In this document: positions 1 to 9,134 of the stretch, piece by piece
How the letters are laid out: each line of letters begins with the position of its first letter
Position numbering within the stretch: position 1 is the stretch's first letter
DNA from: Ruegeria faecimaris
GTDB lineage: Bacteria; Pseudomonadota; Alphaproteobacteria; Rhodobacterales; Rhodobacteraceae
Reading direction: 5' to 3'
Length of the DNA stretch: 64,000 bases
Assembly (NCBI RefSeq): GCF_900182615.1
Contig: NZ_FXTE01000015.1
Location: 1 to 64,000, forward strand
Program-made: the position numbers and the translations under genes
The notes under the pieces: generated by a model
The model's database searches: none
Told to the model about the DNA's origin: nothing
What the model saw: only the letters and a program-made list of their open reading frames with translations

Positions 1-2
1 GC

Positions 3-65
3 CCACCGTCTCTCCAGTGTGTCCGGCCGTCTCTCCAACCCGTCCCACCGTCTCTCCAGTGTGTC
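3..65. repeat. Three 21-bp tandem units at the window edge
   Basis: Units at 3-23, 24-44 and 45-65 share the core CCGTCTCTCCA. Units 1 and 3 are identical and unit 2 differs at several positions. The array probably continues left of the window. The 21-bp period keeps the reading frame, so it could encode a seven-residue repeat, but no convincing gene is seen and the sequence turns AT-rich at once after about position 105. Confidence 0.75.
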
Positions 66-274
66 ACAAGCGCCTCAGCAGCGCCGGTGAAGGGGGTTCT
101 AAGCATTACAAACATACACCGCAAGCAGAAAATTCCCGAAACTCTCGAAAATCTTCAAAACAATTATTTACTGAAATAAAACAAATGCTTACAAATAGAA
201 CCGCGCCCAAATACGGCGACCAACCGCCAAGATGCGTACGAAAAATTGTGTTTCGCACAGGCTTGCTGGCAGAC
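66..274. other. Non-coding stretch between tandem repeat and msrQ
   Basis: No credible gene. From about 105 to 200 the sequence is AT-rich and then runs into the 3' end of msrQ. Short open frames here lack ribosome binding sites and recognisable protein character. Confidence 0.5.
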
Positions 275-898
275 TCAGGCCGAGTCGGGCGGAATCGCAC
301 CTCGGAATCGGCTCATCAGGGTCGAGATCGGTAGGCGCAAAGCAAGCAAAGCCAAAATCACGGACAAATAGATCAAGGGTTCGATCTGAAATCCTTTGGC
401 CTGCATTACATAATGCACGCCCCCCAGAACTGCTGCCGGATAGACCAAACGCTGAAGCGCGCGCCAGCCCGGGCCAAGCTGCCGTACTGAAAAGTTGTTC
501 GACGTCACGGCCAGTGGCAGCGTCAGAACAAATGCCGCCATACCCACAGTTATATAGGGGCGCTTCAGGATGTCCGCCCAGATCTGCCCGGGGGCCTGCA
601 CATCCAATACCAGCCAAACCAAAAGATGCAGACTGATATATATAAATGTCAAAACGCCCAGCGCCCGCCTGAACTTGATCAGGTTCACGCCGACAAACCT
701 GCGCAGGGGCGATATAGCCAGAACAACAATCAAAAACTGCAATGCCAGTTTGCCGTACTTATGCTCAAGAGCCTCAATCGGGTCGGCACCCAAACCTCCG
801 GTCAGCCCTTGATAGAACAGCCAGGGTGCCGGCAGGACCCCCAGCAAATAGACGGCCCAATCAGGGATCCGACGGAATATCTGGTTCAGCGCGCTCAT
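275..898 (-). CDS. msrQ: MsrQ, heme-binding membrane subunit of the MsrPQ system
   Basis: Inner-membrane b-type heme protein that passes electrons to MsrP for repair of oxidised methionines in periplasmic proteins. The 207-residue product has about six hydrophobic segments and the YedZ-like histidines seen here as H91 (SLHLLVW) and H162 (GGVHYVM), which fit heme ligation. The start at 898 was chosen because residues from MSALNQ onward match the family, whereas the longer frame runs back into msrP. It lies four bases downstream of the msrP stop, so the two form an operon. Confidence 0.9.
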   Translation of the reverse strand: MSALNQIFRRIPDWAVYLLGVLPAPWLFYQGLTGGLGADPIEALEHKYGKLALQFLIVVLAISPLRRFVGVNLIKFRRALGVLTFIYISLHLLVWLVLDVQAPGQIWADILKRPYITVGMAAFVLTLPLAVTSNNFSVRQLGPGWRALQRLVYPAAVLGGVHYVMQAKGFQIEPLIYLSVILALLALRLPISTLMSRFRGAIPPDSA

Positions 899-902
899 AC
901 TC

Positions 903-1805
903 TCAATAATGCTTGGACAGATCCATGCCTTCGTAAAGCCCGGCGACCTCGTCCTCGTAGCCATTGAACATGAGCGTCGGGATGCGCTTGGCAAACAGCC
1001 CACCGCCGATTTGGCGCTCCGAGGCCTGCGACCAGCGCGGGTGATCCACATTGGGGTTCACGTTACTATAGAAACCATATTCGCGCGGACCGGCCATGTT
1101 CCAGCTTGTCGGCGGCTCAACATCTGACACCGTAATGCGCACGATCGACTTGATGGATTTGAACCCGTATTTCCACGGAACCACCAGACGCAACGGTGCG
1201 CCGTTCTGGTTCGGGATCGGCCGGCCATAAATACCAGTGGCCATCAGGGTCAGCGGGTGCATTGCTTCGTCCAGCCGCAGACCTTCACGGTACGGCCAGT
1301 CCAGAACCGGATACTGAACACCCGGCATTTCATCTGGACGATAAGCGGTTTCAAAGGCCACGTATTTGGCGCCTTCCTGAACACCGGCCATGTTCAGCAG
1401 GTCGGCCAGTTCAAACCCGTTCCAAGGGATCACCATCGACCATGCCTCGACACAGCGAAACCGGTATATCCGTTCTTCGACGGTCATTTCGGACAGGATG
1501 TCCTTGAAATTGTAATCGCCGGGCTTGTCCACCAGACCGTCAATCTTGATGCTCCACGGCTCAGTAACAAGAGTATAGGCGTATTTTGCAGGATCTTCTT
1601 TCCGCGTACCAAACTCGTAATAATTGTTATAACCGGTGATCTCTTCCCAGATATTCGGCTCCAGCGCCTCTTGCGCGGCTGCCCCCTGCGCCAGCCCTGC
1701 CAATCCGACACCCGCCATCCCGACCATCATCTGGCGCCGGTTCAGAAACGCCGCCCGGGGGGTGACGTCGGCATGTGTCAATGTGTTGGTCCAGCGATGC
1801 GCCAT
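903..1805 (-). CDS. msrP: MsrP, molybdopterin methionine sulfoxide reductase catalytic subunit
   Basis: Periplasmic reductase of protein-bound methionine sulfoxide, partner of MsrQ. The 300-residue length fits the YedY family. A twin-arginine signal (RRQMMVGMAG from residue 23) is followed by a hydrophobic stretch and an AQ-type cleavage region near residue 45. The conserved cysteine that ligates molybdenum is C118 in YRFRCVEAWS. It is first in a two-gene operon with msrQ. The assignment is firm from family resemblance and from the pairing. Confidence 0.93.
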   Translation of the reverse strand: MAHRWTNTLTHADVTPRAAFLNRRQMMVGMAGVGLAGLAQGAAAQEALEPNIWEEITGYNNYYEFGTRKEDPAKYAYTLVTEPWSIKIDGLVDKPGDYNFKDILSEMTVEERIYRFRCVEAWSMVIPWNGFELADLLNMAGVQEGAKYVAFETAYRPDEMPGVQYPVLDWPYREGLRLDEAMHPLTLMATGIYGRPIPNQNGAPLRLVVPWKYGFKSIKSIVRITVSDVEPPTSWNMAGPREYGFYSNVNPNVDHPRWSQASERQIGGGLFAKRIPTLMFNGYEDEVAGLYEGMDLSKHY

Positions 1806-2059
1806 CTAAGTCTCCGTCTTCATACATCCTCTGAGGTGAGGTAGTCCGCTGATAGCACAGAGCCAAGGAAACAGGCCTCACGATTGAGCGACCAGTTTGT
1901 AACGTATCAAGGGGGTGAGGCTGTTGCCGCGGCACCACCTGTGGTCACCACCTTTACAACGCAGGCCTCAAAAATGCAGGCTGGGCCGCAGGTATTACCA
2001 ACAAGGGAAAAGATGGACGACCCATCCAACGATTGAAATCCACCAGTGGGAGAAGAAGA

Positions 2060-2875
2060 ATGTGTGACATCTGCGTTATGAATGCCGTCAAAGACAGAAT
2101 GCTGTCGCGGCGGAGTTTCTTCAAAGCTGCTGCCGCCACGAGCGTTGCGGCTGCGACCACCGGAGCGATTGCACCAGCAGCGCTGGCCGCAGGTCATGGC
2201 GGGGTCGAGGACATGACCCATACGCTCAGCCCCGACTTTCCGACCTGGGGAGGCGAACCCGGCATTTCCGCCGAACAGGCGTTCAACTTCGCGGATCACG
2301 GCTTTAACCTGTTCAATCTGTCGATCAACGAACATACCGGCACGCATATAGATGCGCCCCTGCATTTCTCCGCAGATGGCATGTCAGTTGATGAGATCCC
2401 GGTGACCGATCTGGTCGCGCCGCTTTGTGTCGTCAATATCGCCGCCCGCGCGGTCGAAGACGCCGACACCCGCGTTACCCCGGACGATCTGAAGGCGTGG
2501 ATTGCGGCCAACGGAGACATCCCCGACGGCGCTTGCGTAGCGATGCATTCCGGTTGGTCCGGCAAGACCGCCACGGACGGGTTCCGCAATTTCGACGGTG
2601 AGGTGCAGCACTATCCCGGGTTTCACGTCGAAGCGGCGCAGATGTTAATGGAAGACACCGGCGCGCGGTCGATTGCGGTGGATACCCTGTCGCTGGATCA
2701 CGGCATGTCTGCTGATTTCGCCACCCACTATGCCTGGCTGCCCTCGGGCCGGTTTGGCATCGAATGCCTTGCGGGCCTGGATCGGGTTCCGGCCGCGGGG
2801 GCCACGCTGGTCATCGGCGCACCGAAACATGCTGGCGGCACCGGAGGTCCGGCACGGATATTCGCGTTGGTCTAA
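2060..2875 (+). CDS. Cyclase-family (kynurenine formamidase-like) metal hydrolase, Tat-exported
   Basis: The 271-residue product carries the full metal-binding signature of the cyclase/formamidase family, H-x-G-T-H-x-D-x-P-x-H, at about residues 92-102 (HTGTHIDAPLH). An N-terminal SRRSFFKAAA motif and an alanine-rich segment indicate a twin-arginine signal, so it acts outside the cytoplasm, unlike typical KynB. The ATG at 2060 is preferred over the in-frame TTG at 2033 because a GGAGAAGAAG ribosome site precedes it. The substrate is unknown; no tryptophan genes are nearby, so kynurenine is not assumed. It diverges from msrPQ. Confidence 0.8.
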   Translation: MCDICVMNAVKDRMLSRRSFFKAAAATSVAAATTGAIAPAALAAGHGGVEDMTHTLSPDFPTWGGEPGISAEQAFNFADHGFNLFNLSINEHTGTHIDAPLHFSADGMSVDEIPVTDLVAPLCVVNIAARAVEDADTRVTPDDLKAWIAANGDIPDGACVAMHSGWSGKTATDGFRNFDGEVQHYPGFHVEAAQMLMEDTGARSIAVDTLSLDHGMSADFATHYAWLPSGRFGIECLAGLDRVPAAGATLVIGAPKHAGGTGGPARIFALV

Positions 2876-2921
2876 AGCCACGATGCACTAGTGATGCAGC
2901 ATACCTTCAAAGCACGGACCG

Positions 2922-3545
2922 ATGCCCAAACCCATTGCCGAAATCACGCATCGTTACGATACAGCCGCGCCCCGGTGGCGGGACAAGATGCGCGCGCTTG
3001 GGTACTATGATGGCTACCTAGAATTCCTGACCTCGGGATTGCCTGTCGCTGACGAAGCGACACATGTGGTCGATATTGGGGCTGGCACTGCGTCCTTCGC
3101 CGAGGCCTGGGTAGCGGTCCACGGAAAACCGGCCAGGTTAACCTTACTTGAACCCAGCGCGGGGATGATCAGGCAAGGCCAAAAGGCTCTGCGGGCGCGG
3201 GGGGTCGAACCAGAACTAGCCCAAGGGGTGCTAGGTAATGTCAATCTAGACCCCGTGAGCGTAGCTCTTGCGGCCCATGTGATTGAACATTGCGCAGATC
3301 CGTCCCAAGCCTTGCAAGACATTCACAGACTGCTGCGCCCGGGTGGTCGCCTGTTTTTGGTAGTATCAAAGCCACATTGGTGTAACGCCATCATCTGGTT
3401 GCAATGGCGACATAGAACGTTTCAGTGCGCGGAAATCTTAAAGCTGCTAGATGAAGCAGATTTTGATTGCGAAACGGTCTATTCTTTCCCATCTGGCCCA
3501 CCCTCTCGGACAAGCCGGGGGTTAGTCGCAAAAAAACGCGGGTAA
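2922..3545 (+). CDS. Class I SAM-dependent methyltransferase
   Basis: The 207-residue protein has the glycine-rich SAM motif VVDIGAGTASF at about residues 49-59, an acidic end of strand beta2 (LLEPSAGMI) and the later LLRPGGRLFLVV segment typical of small-molecule methyltransferases. The substrate cannot be named. It follows the cyclase-family gene on the same strand with a 46-bp gap and converges on clpB, from which it is separated by a hairpin. Confidence 0.75.
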   Translation: MPKPIAEITHRYDTAAPRWRDKMRALGYYDGYLEFLTSGLPVADEATHVVDIGAGTASFAEAWVAVHGKPARLTLLEPSAGMIRQGQKALRARGVEPELAQGVLGNVNLDPVSVALAAHVIEHCADPSQALQDIHRLLRPGGRLFLVVSKPHWCNAIIWLQWRHRTFQCAEILKLLDEADFDCETVYSFPSGPPSRTSRGLVAKKRG

Positions 3546-3551
3546 ATTCAA

Positions 3552-3582
3552 GAATGGACCCACCAGTCAAGCGGGTCCATTC
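3552..3582. terminator. Hairpin between convergent methyltransferase and clpB
   Basis: Perfect 10-bp arms GAATGGACCC (3552-3561) and GGGTCCATTC (3573-3582) with an 11-base loop sit between two converging genes, which suits a bidirectional terminator. No long T tract follows on either strand. Confidence 0.6.
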
Positions 3583-3598
3583 AACAATCAGTTTAGGT

Positions 3599-6217
3599 TC
3601 AATGCACCACGGCATCATCCGGTCGTGGTCGCTCAGACGTGCCCAGCCGATCGCCTATGATCAGGCCCTCGGCCCCGGCGGTGACCGGAATAGACTCGCC
3701 ATCCTTGATCTCACCCGCCAGCAGCGCCTCGGCCAGCGGGTTCTGCAAGGCGCGTTGGATCACGCGTTTCAGTGGGCGAGCACCGAAGACCGGGTCATAG
3801 CCCTCGTTGGCCAGCCATTCCTTAGCCCCGTCGTCCAGAACCAGCTCGATCTTCCGCGCGGCCAGGCGTTTTTGCAGGCGTGCCATTTGGATATCGACAA
3901 TGCCATCCATATCACCCCGTTTCAGGCGGTCGAAGATGATCGTTTCGTCCAGACGGTTCAGGAATTCGGGCCGGAAATGCGCCCGGACCGCATCCATCAC
4001 ATCCCGCCGCGCTTGTGCACTGTCGGCACCGTCGGGCAACTGGCTGAGCGCCTGAGAGCCGAGGTTCGAGGTCAGGATGATCAGCGTTTGCTTGAAGTCC
4101 ACGGTACGGCCCTGACCATCGGTCAGCACACCATCATCCAGTACCTGCAACAGCACGTTGAACACATCCGGATGCGCCTTTTCGACCTCGTCAAACAGCA
4201 CGACTTGATAGGGCCTGCGCCGCACGGCTTCGGTCAGCACACCGCCTTCGTCATAGCCGACATAGCCTGGAGGGGCGCCGATCAGACGGGCAACCGCGTG
4301 TTTCTCCATGAACTCGGACATGTCGATGCGCACCATCGCGTTGTCGTCGTCGAACAGGAAGTTCGCCACCGCCTTGGTCAGCTCGGTTTTCCCCACGCCG
4401 GTTGGTCCGAGGAACAGGAACGAACCCAGCGGACGGCCTTCGTCGTTCAAACCTGCACGAGCACGGCGCACAGCGTTGGACACGGCGGTCACCGCTGCAT
4501 CCTGACCGATCACGCGTGAATGCAGATCGTCTTCCATCCGCAGCAGCTTTTCGCGCTCGCCTTCCAGCATTTTCGAGGTCGGGATACCGGTCCAGCGTTC
4601 GACCACCGAAGCGATCTGTTCCGGACGCACCGTTTCCTCGGCCATCATCTGGCTGCTTTCGGCGTTTTCGGCTTCGGTCAGCTTCTTCTCAAGCTCGGGG
4701 ATGACGCCATAGGACAGCTCACCCGCCTTGGCGAGGTTGCCTTCGCGCTTGGCGATTTCTAGATCGGCCCGTGCCTTGTCGAGCTGTTCCTTCAGATCGC
4801 GCGCACCAGCCAGCTTGTCACGTTCGGCTTGCCACTGGGCAGTCATCTCGGCAGATTGCTCCTGCAGATCGGCCAGATCCTTTTGCAAGGTTTCCAGACG
4901 ATCCTTCGATGCCGCATCATCTTCGAGCTTCAGCGCCTGTTCCTCGATCTGCATCTGCAGAATCTGGCGATCCAGCTGATCGAGTTCTTCGGGCTTGCTG
5001 TCCACTTCCATCCGCAAGCGAGCCGACGCTTCATCGACAAGGTCGATAGCTTTATCGGGCAGGAAGCGATCAGTGATGTAGCGATGCGACAGGGTCGCTG
5101 CCGACACCAAAGCCGAGTCCGAGATGCGCACGCCATGGTGCAGCTCGTACTTTTCCTTGATACCGCGCAGGATGCTGATCGTGTCCTCGACAGTCGGTTC
5201 CTGCACAACAACCGGCTGGAACCGGCGCGCCAAAGCCGCGTCTTTTTCCACGTATTTGCGATACTCATCCAGCGTGGTGGCACCGATACAATGCAGCTCA
5301 CCCCGGGCAAGCGCAGGCTTGATCAGGTTGGCAGCATCCATCGCGCCGTCGGATTTGCCCGCACCCACTAGCGTGTGCATCTCATCAATGAACAAGATGA
5401 TCTCACCGGCGGCTTCAGTCACTTCGGTCAAAACCGCCTTGAGACGTTCTTCGAACTCACCACGGTATTTCGCACCTGCGATCAGCGCACCCATGTCGAG
5501 AGCGAGCAGCTTTTTATCCTTTAGCGATTCCGGCACATCCCCATTGATGATGCGCAGGGCCATACCTTCGGCAATCGCGGTTTTACCCACGCCGGGCTCG
5601 CCGATCAGAACGGGGTTGTTCTTGGTGCGGCGCGACAGAACCTGCATCGAGCGGCGGATTTCCTCATCCCGCCCGATAATCGGGTCGATCTTGCCCTCAG
5701 CCGCCGCTTCGGTCAGGTCACGCGCGTATTTCTTGAGCGCATCATAGCCCTCTTCCGCCGAGGCGGTGTCAGCGGTGCGCCCTTTGCGGATGTCATTGAT
5801 GGCTTCGTTCAGTTTCTGCGCCGTCACCGCGCCATCTTCCAAAGCATCCTTGGCTTTGGATTTCACCATGCACAGCGCCATCAGAATTCGTTCAACCGGC
5901 ACGAAACTATCGCCTGCCTTGGTGGCGATCTTTTCAGCTTCATCCAGAACTTTGGCGGTCTGACCATCCAGATAAACCTGGCCCGCATCGCCGCTGACCT
6001 TGGGAATTTTGGCCATGGACGCATCCAGTGCGTTAACGACACGGCTGGGCGCTCCGCCTGCGCGGGTGATCAGATTGCTGGCCAGCCCCTGATCATCGTC
6101 CATCAAGGCTTTGAGTATATGTTCAGGGGTCAACCTCTGGTGCCCCTCGCGCATCGCAATCGTTTGCGCTGCCTGCACGAAACCTCGTGCCCGCTCGGTG
6201 AACTTGTTCAAGTCCAT
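3599..6217 (-). CDS. clpB: ClpB disaggregase chaperone
   Basis: Hexameric AAA+ ATPase that, with DnaK, resolubilises protein aggregates after heat stress. The 872-residue length is normal. The order is: N domain (about 1-150), first ATPase with Walker A GEPGVGKT near 206-213 and Walker [10 protein letters not shown], a long coiled-coil middle domain rich in Q/E/L/K (about 410-530), and second ATPase with GPTGVGKTE near 605 followed by the C-terminal D2 small domain. The start at 6217 has AGAAGGAG upstream. A heat-shock promoter candidate lies about 75 bp upstream. Confidence 0.97.
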   Translation of the reverse strand: MDLNKFTERARGFVQAAQTIAMREGHQRLTPEHILKALMDDDQGLASNLITRAGGAPSRVVNALDASMAKIPKVSGDAGQVYLDGQTAKVLDEAEKIATKAGDSFVPVERILMALCMVKSKAKDALEDGAVTAQKLNEAINDIRKGRTADTASAEEGYDALKKYARDLTEAAAEGKIDPIIGRDEEIRRSMQVLSRRTKNNPVLIGEPGVGKTAIAEGMALRIINGDVPESLKDKKLLALDMGALIAGAKYRGEFEERLKAVLTEVTEAAGEIILFIDEMHTLVGAGKSDGAMDAANLIKPALARGELHCIGATTLDEYRKYVEKDAALARRFQPVVVQEPTVEDTISILRGIKEKYELHHGVRISDSALVSAATLSHRYITDRFLPDKAIDLVDEASARLRMEVDSKPEELDQLDRQILQMQIEEQALKLEDDAASKDRLETLQKDLADLQEQSAEMTAQWQAERDKLAGARDLKEQLDKARADLEIAKREGNLAKAGELSYGVIPELEKKLTEAENAESSQMMAEETVRPEQIASVVERWTGIPTSKMLEGEREKLLRMEDDLHSRVIGQDAAVTAVSNAVRRARAGLNDEGRPLGSFLFLGPTGVGKTELTKAVANFLFDDDNAMVRIDMSEFMEKHAVARLIGAPPGYVGYDEGGVLTEAVRRRPYQVVLFDEVEKAHPDVFNVLLQVLDDGVLTDGQGRTVDFKQTLIILTSNLGSQALSQLPDGADSAQARRDVMDAVRAHFRPEFLNRLDETIIFDRLKRGDMDGIVDIQMARLQKRLAARKIELVLDDGAKEWLANEGYDPVFGARPLKRVIQRALQNPLAEALLAGEIKDGESIPVTAGAEGLIIGDRLGTSERPRPDDAVVH

Positions 6218-6291
6218 TTTTTGCTCCTTCTCTAAGCGCCCTGTTTTGACGCGCCCGCCTGGCAGCGCGCGTCGGTCTGGGCCTCACATTC

Positions 6292-6320
6292 AATCTGGGA
6301 AATATCTTGCTCGGTTCAAG
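6292..6320 (-). promoter_or_regulatory. Candidate RpoH (sigma-32) promoter of clpB
   Basis: On the minus strand CTTGAA (6315-6320) is followed after 15 bases by CCCAGATT (6292-6299). The alphaproteobacterial and E. coli heat-shock consensus is CTTGAA, 11-15 bases, then CCCCATNT. The position upstream of clpB makes this a good functional match, though the -10 element is imperfect. Confidence 0.6.
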
Positions 6321-6342
6321 GGGTCTGCCAACAGAATCCAAC

Positions 6343-6675
6343 CTACCGACGCGGCACAGAATAAACTGTATACCCCCCAGTTTTCGCGACAGAACGCGCG
6401 CCGTACATATCGACAAGCGATTGCGCCGCATCGCTGCCCGTCGGGCAGGAAACCAGATCGGCGGCGTCATCCAGAAAATCCACGGTAAAGGCGGATTCCC
6501 CTGTAACCTGACAGTCATCATCCATCGAACGATAACCGCCAATCAGCCGGAGGTTGTCGTTTGTCGGAGACCTCAGGACTGTATCGGCAGCCTCTTTTTC
6601 CAGCGCCATGTCCTGACACCCGGCCAGCATCAGCCCCGCGCAGATTGCGATAGTGGGTTTCGTAAACTGTCTCAT
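6343..6675 (-). CDS. Small lipoprotein of unknown function
   Basis: A 110-residue product when started at 6675. The N terminus is a short basic region, a hydrophobic segment and the lipobox LMLAGC (cysteine at about 19), predicting a lipid-anchored envelope protein. Two further cysteines, in DDDCQVTG and DLVSCPTG, could form a disulfide. It resembles the small uncharacterised lipoproteins of Rhodobacterales but no function can be given. It is co-directional with clpB and diverges from pyrF. Confidence 0.7.
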   Translation of the reverse strand: MRQFTKPTIAICAGLMLAGCQDMALEKEAADTVLRSPTNDNLRLIGGYRSMDDDCQVTGESAFTVDFLDDAADLVSCPTGSDAAQSLVDMYGARSVAKTGGYTVYSVPRR

Positions 6676-6814
6676 TCCGAATTCCGTCCCAGTTGCACAA
6701 CGCGATAATAGCACAGTTGGAAACCTCTGCCGTGATCTGAATCACGCAAGGCGCGCATGGACAGAAGCGCACGAAACCGTTAGGACGCAGACGTTTGCCA
6801 AAAAGGAGCCCCCA

Positions 6815-7519
6815 ATGTCCGATGACCGCCTGATTGTAGCCCTTGATGTCCCCAACGCCCTGGACGGTCTGGCCTTGGCCGAGAGGTTGGGGGACAGTGT
6901 CTCATTCTACAAGATCGGTCTGGGAATGCTGACAGGGGGCGGGCTAGCCCTGGCGAACGAGTTAAAGCAGGATCAGGGCAAGCGCATCTTTCTGGACATG
7001 AAACTGTTCGACATCGGTAATACGGTGGAAAATGCGGTGCGCGGTCTGGCACAGTTCGATTTGGATTTCCTGACCGTACATGGTGACCCGCACGTGGTGC
7101 GGGCCGCCAAAGAGGGTGCGTCTGGCAAAGACCTCAAGATACTGGCCGTGACCATCCTGACCTCGTTGAACCGGGATGATCTGGATGCCAGCCTGCTGAA
7201 GTCGGGCGATGTCCGGGACCTGGTTGTCGAACGCGCAGCCAAAGCGTTGGAGGCGGGTGCCGATGGCGTCATCGCCAGCCCGCAAGAGGCCGCGCTGATC
7301 CGTGCCCTGCCCCAAGCCGAAAACCGCTTGATCGTGACACCCGGCGTTCGGCCCGCCGGTGCCGCTCTGGGAGATCAGAAACGGGTCGCAACCCCGGCAA
7401 ATGCCATCGGTGATGGTGCCGATCACATCGTCGTCGGGCGCCCAATCTATCAGGCGCAAGACCCTAAAGCCGCCGCAGAGGCGGTGCTTGCAGAGTTAAA
7501 TTCCTTATCCCGACACTAG
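6815..7519 (+). CDS. pyrF: Orotidine 5'-phosphate decarboxylase
   Basis: Last step of de novo UMP synthesis: decarboxylation of OMP in the cytoplasm. At 234 residues it matches the short bacterial PyrF type. The catalytic D-x-K-x-x-D-I array is DMKLFDI at about residues 61-67, the strand IVALDVPNA is at the N terminus, and the phosphate-binding end reads TPGVRPAG and VVGRPIYQA. The start at 6815 is preceded by AAAAGGAG. It is a stand-alone gene. Confidence 0.95.
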   Translation: MSDDRLIVALDVPNALDGLALAERLGDSVSFYKIGLGMLTGGGLALANELKQDQGKRIFLDMKLFDIGNTVENAVRGLAQFDLDFLTVHGDPHVVRAAKEGASGKDLKILAVTILTSLNRDDLDASLLKSGDVRDLVVERAAKALEAGADGVIASPQEAALIRALPQAENRLIVTPGVRPAGAALGDQKRVATPANAIGDGADHIVVGRPIYQAQDPKAAAEAVLAELNSLSRH

Positions 7520-7571
7520 GGCAATCCGGCTAAATCAGGCTAAATTTTCGCAAGAACAACCCGCAAACAGT

Positions 7572-7584
7572 TGACCTTAGGTCA
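7572..7584. promoter_or_regulatory. Short perfect inverted repeat
   Basis: TGACCT-T-AGGTCA is a 13-base palindrome about 50 bp downstream of pyrF and upstream of the candidate small RNA. It could be an operator. No regulator can be assigned. Confidence 0.35.
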
Positions 7585-7689
7585 CTTTTCACCTGATCCG
7601 CGCCAAATCGTCCCTGTGCCCCAAAACACACATGCAAAACACGAGTTTCCACTGTGTGAACTGGGTTCTATCGAAAAATTCGATTTTGA

Positions 7690-7777
7690 GAGAATCTAAG
7701 TAGGTGATACTCCCCGCGGACCATCTCTTCCTGAGGTCCGTCACCTCCCCCCGCCACTTTGCGGGGGGCCTTCTTTT
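7690..7777 (+). ncRNA. Candidate small regulatory RNA with own terminator
   Basis: GGTGA (7703-7707) and CGGACC (7717-7722) pair with the continuous strand GGTCCG-TCACC (7735-7745), leaving a pyrimidine-rich loop (ATCTCTTCCTGA) and an asymmetric bulge with TCCCC. A second hairpin follows at once and ends in a T-rich tract. No open reading frame fits. The architecture of structured body plus intrinsic terminator is that of an Hfq-type sRNA, and the CUCUUCCU loop could pair with Shine-Dalgarno sequences. The 5' end is a guess. It could instead be a long leader or a terminator complex of an unseen transcript. Confidence 0.5.
7747..7777 (+). terminator. Strong intrinsic terminator
   Basis: Arms CCCCCCGC (7747-7754) and GCGGGGGG (7761-7768) with a six-base loop are followed by CC and TTCTTTT. 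It terminates the small RNA candidate before dinB. Confidence 0.85.
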
Positions 7778-7878
7778 GGCAGATCTGGTTCCTACCCTCA
7801 CTGTGCGGGTTTTGCCCGTGGCATGCGAATGATATAGTCACCGAACCTTACGGACCGCATGGAAGACGGGAAAAGAAA

Positions 7879-9132
7879 ATGCCCGGCCTCTGCCGAGATT
7901 GCCTGACAGAACTGACGAAGGAACGCCGCTGCCCGGACTGCGGCAGCCCGCGCGTCAAAACGCATCCTGAATTGTTTGACCTGTCCATCGCACATATGGA
8001 TTGCGATGCCTTCTACGCCTCTGTCGAAAAACGGGACAATCCGGAGCTGGCCGACAAACCTGTCATTATCGGGGGCGGCAAGCGCGGTGTTGTGTCTACG
8101 GCTTGTTATGTAGCCCGGATTCGCGGCGTCCGTTCGGCAATGCCGATGTTCAAGGCGTTGCAACTATGCCCCGACGCTGTCGTGATCAAACCGCGCATGT
8201 CGGTCTATGCCGAGGCTTCGCGCCAAATCAGGTCGATGATGGACGAGCTGACTCCGATTGTTGAACCGCTGTCCCTGGACGAAGCGTTCATGGACCTATC
8301 CGGCACGCAACGTCTGCACGGCGCTCCACCCGCCGTCATGCTTGCAAGATTGGTCAAGCGGATGAAGGACGAGTTGGGGCTGACCGGGTCAATCGGGCTG
8401 TCACATAACAAGTTTCTGGCCAAGGTCGCATCCGATCTGGACAAGCCGCGCGGATTTTCGGTGATCGGCGAGGAAGAGACATCCGCGTTTTTGAACGACA
8501 AGCCAGTGCGCCTGATCTGGGGCATAGGCCCTGCGGCGCAGGAATCGCTGGACCGCGCAGGCATACGCTTGTTCTCGGACCTACTGCGCTGGGACCAAGA
8601 GGATCTGACCGCGCGGTTTGGCTCCATGGGCTACCGGCTGTGGCATCTGGCCCGCGGTCAGGACAAGCGCCGGGTTTCGGCACATGAACCGATGAAGTCC
8701 ATCAGCAACGAAACGACCTTTTTTGAAGATACGGCCAATGCCGACATTCTGGATGGGCACCTTTGGCGGATGGCCGAAAAAGTCTCGGATCGGGCCAAGG
8801 CCAAGGGGGTGGCCGGGCGGGTTGTGACGCTCAAACTGAAACGGGCCAATCACAAACTCATTACACGACGCGTTTCTCTTCGCGATGCGACGCAGATCGC
8901 CGATCGGATCTATCGCACAGCACGGGCGCTGTTCGATCAGGTTGGTGATCAGGGCCCCTATCGGCTGTTGGGGTGTGGCCTGTCGGATCTGTGCCCCGAG
9001 GATCAGGCGGATATTTCAGGGGATCTGCTGGACCCGGATGCCTCGCGCAGATCGCAGGCCGAACGCGCAACGGATGAGATTCGCCGCCGCTTTGGGACGG
9101 ATGCCATCGTCAAAGGACGTGCCCTTCGCTGA
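7879..9132 (+). CDS. dinB: DNA polymerase IV (Y-family, error-prone) with N-terminal zinc ribbon
   Basis: Translesion polymerase. The product is 417 residues from the ATG at 7879. Residues 5-21 hold two CxxC pairs (CRDC and CPDC), a zinc-ribbon-like extension absent from E. coli DinB. The polymerase core starts near residue 37 with AHMDCDAFYASVE, and the second catalytic site is SLDEAFMDLSG. The helix-hairpin-helix thumb contact is in the IWGIGPAAQESL region and a little-finger domain follows. No convincing LexA site is seen upstream. The gene converges on the N-formylglutamate amidohydrolase gene with a two-base gap. Confidence 0.93.
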   Translation: MPGLCRDCLTELTKERRCPDCGSPRVKTHPELFDLSIAHMDCDAFYASVEKRDNPELADKPVIIGGGKRGVVSTACYVARIRGVRSAMPMFKALQLCPDAVVIKPRMSVYAEASRQIRSMMDELTPIVEPLSLDEAFMDLSGTQRLHGAPPAVMLARLVKRMKDELGLTGSIGLSHNKFLAKVASDLDKPRGFSVIGEEETSAFLNDKPVRLIWGIGPAAQESLDRAGIRLFSDLLRWDQEDLTARFGSMGYRLWHLARGQDKRRVSAHEPMKSISNETTFFEDTANADILDGHLWRMAEKVSDRAKAKGVAGRVVTLKLKRANHKLITRRVSLRDATQIADRIYRTARALFDQVGDQGPYRLLGCGLSDLCPEDQADISGDLLDPDASRRSQAERATDEIRRRFGTDAIVKGRALR

Positions 9133-9134
9133 GG

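Noticed and set aside
3467..4519. 350-codon plus-strand frame
   Set aside because: It is fully antisense to clpB, which has complete AAA+ motifs, and has no protein-like domains.
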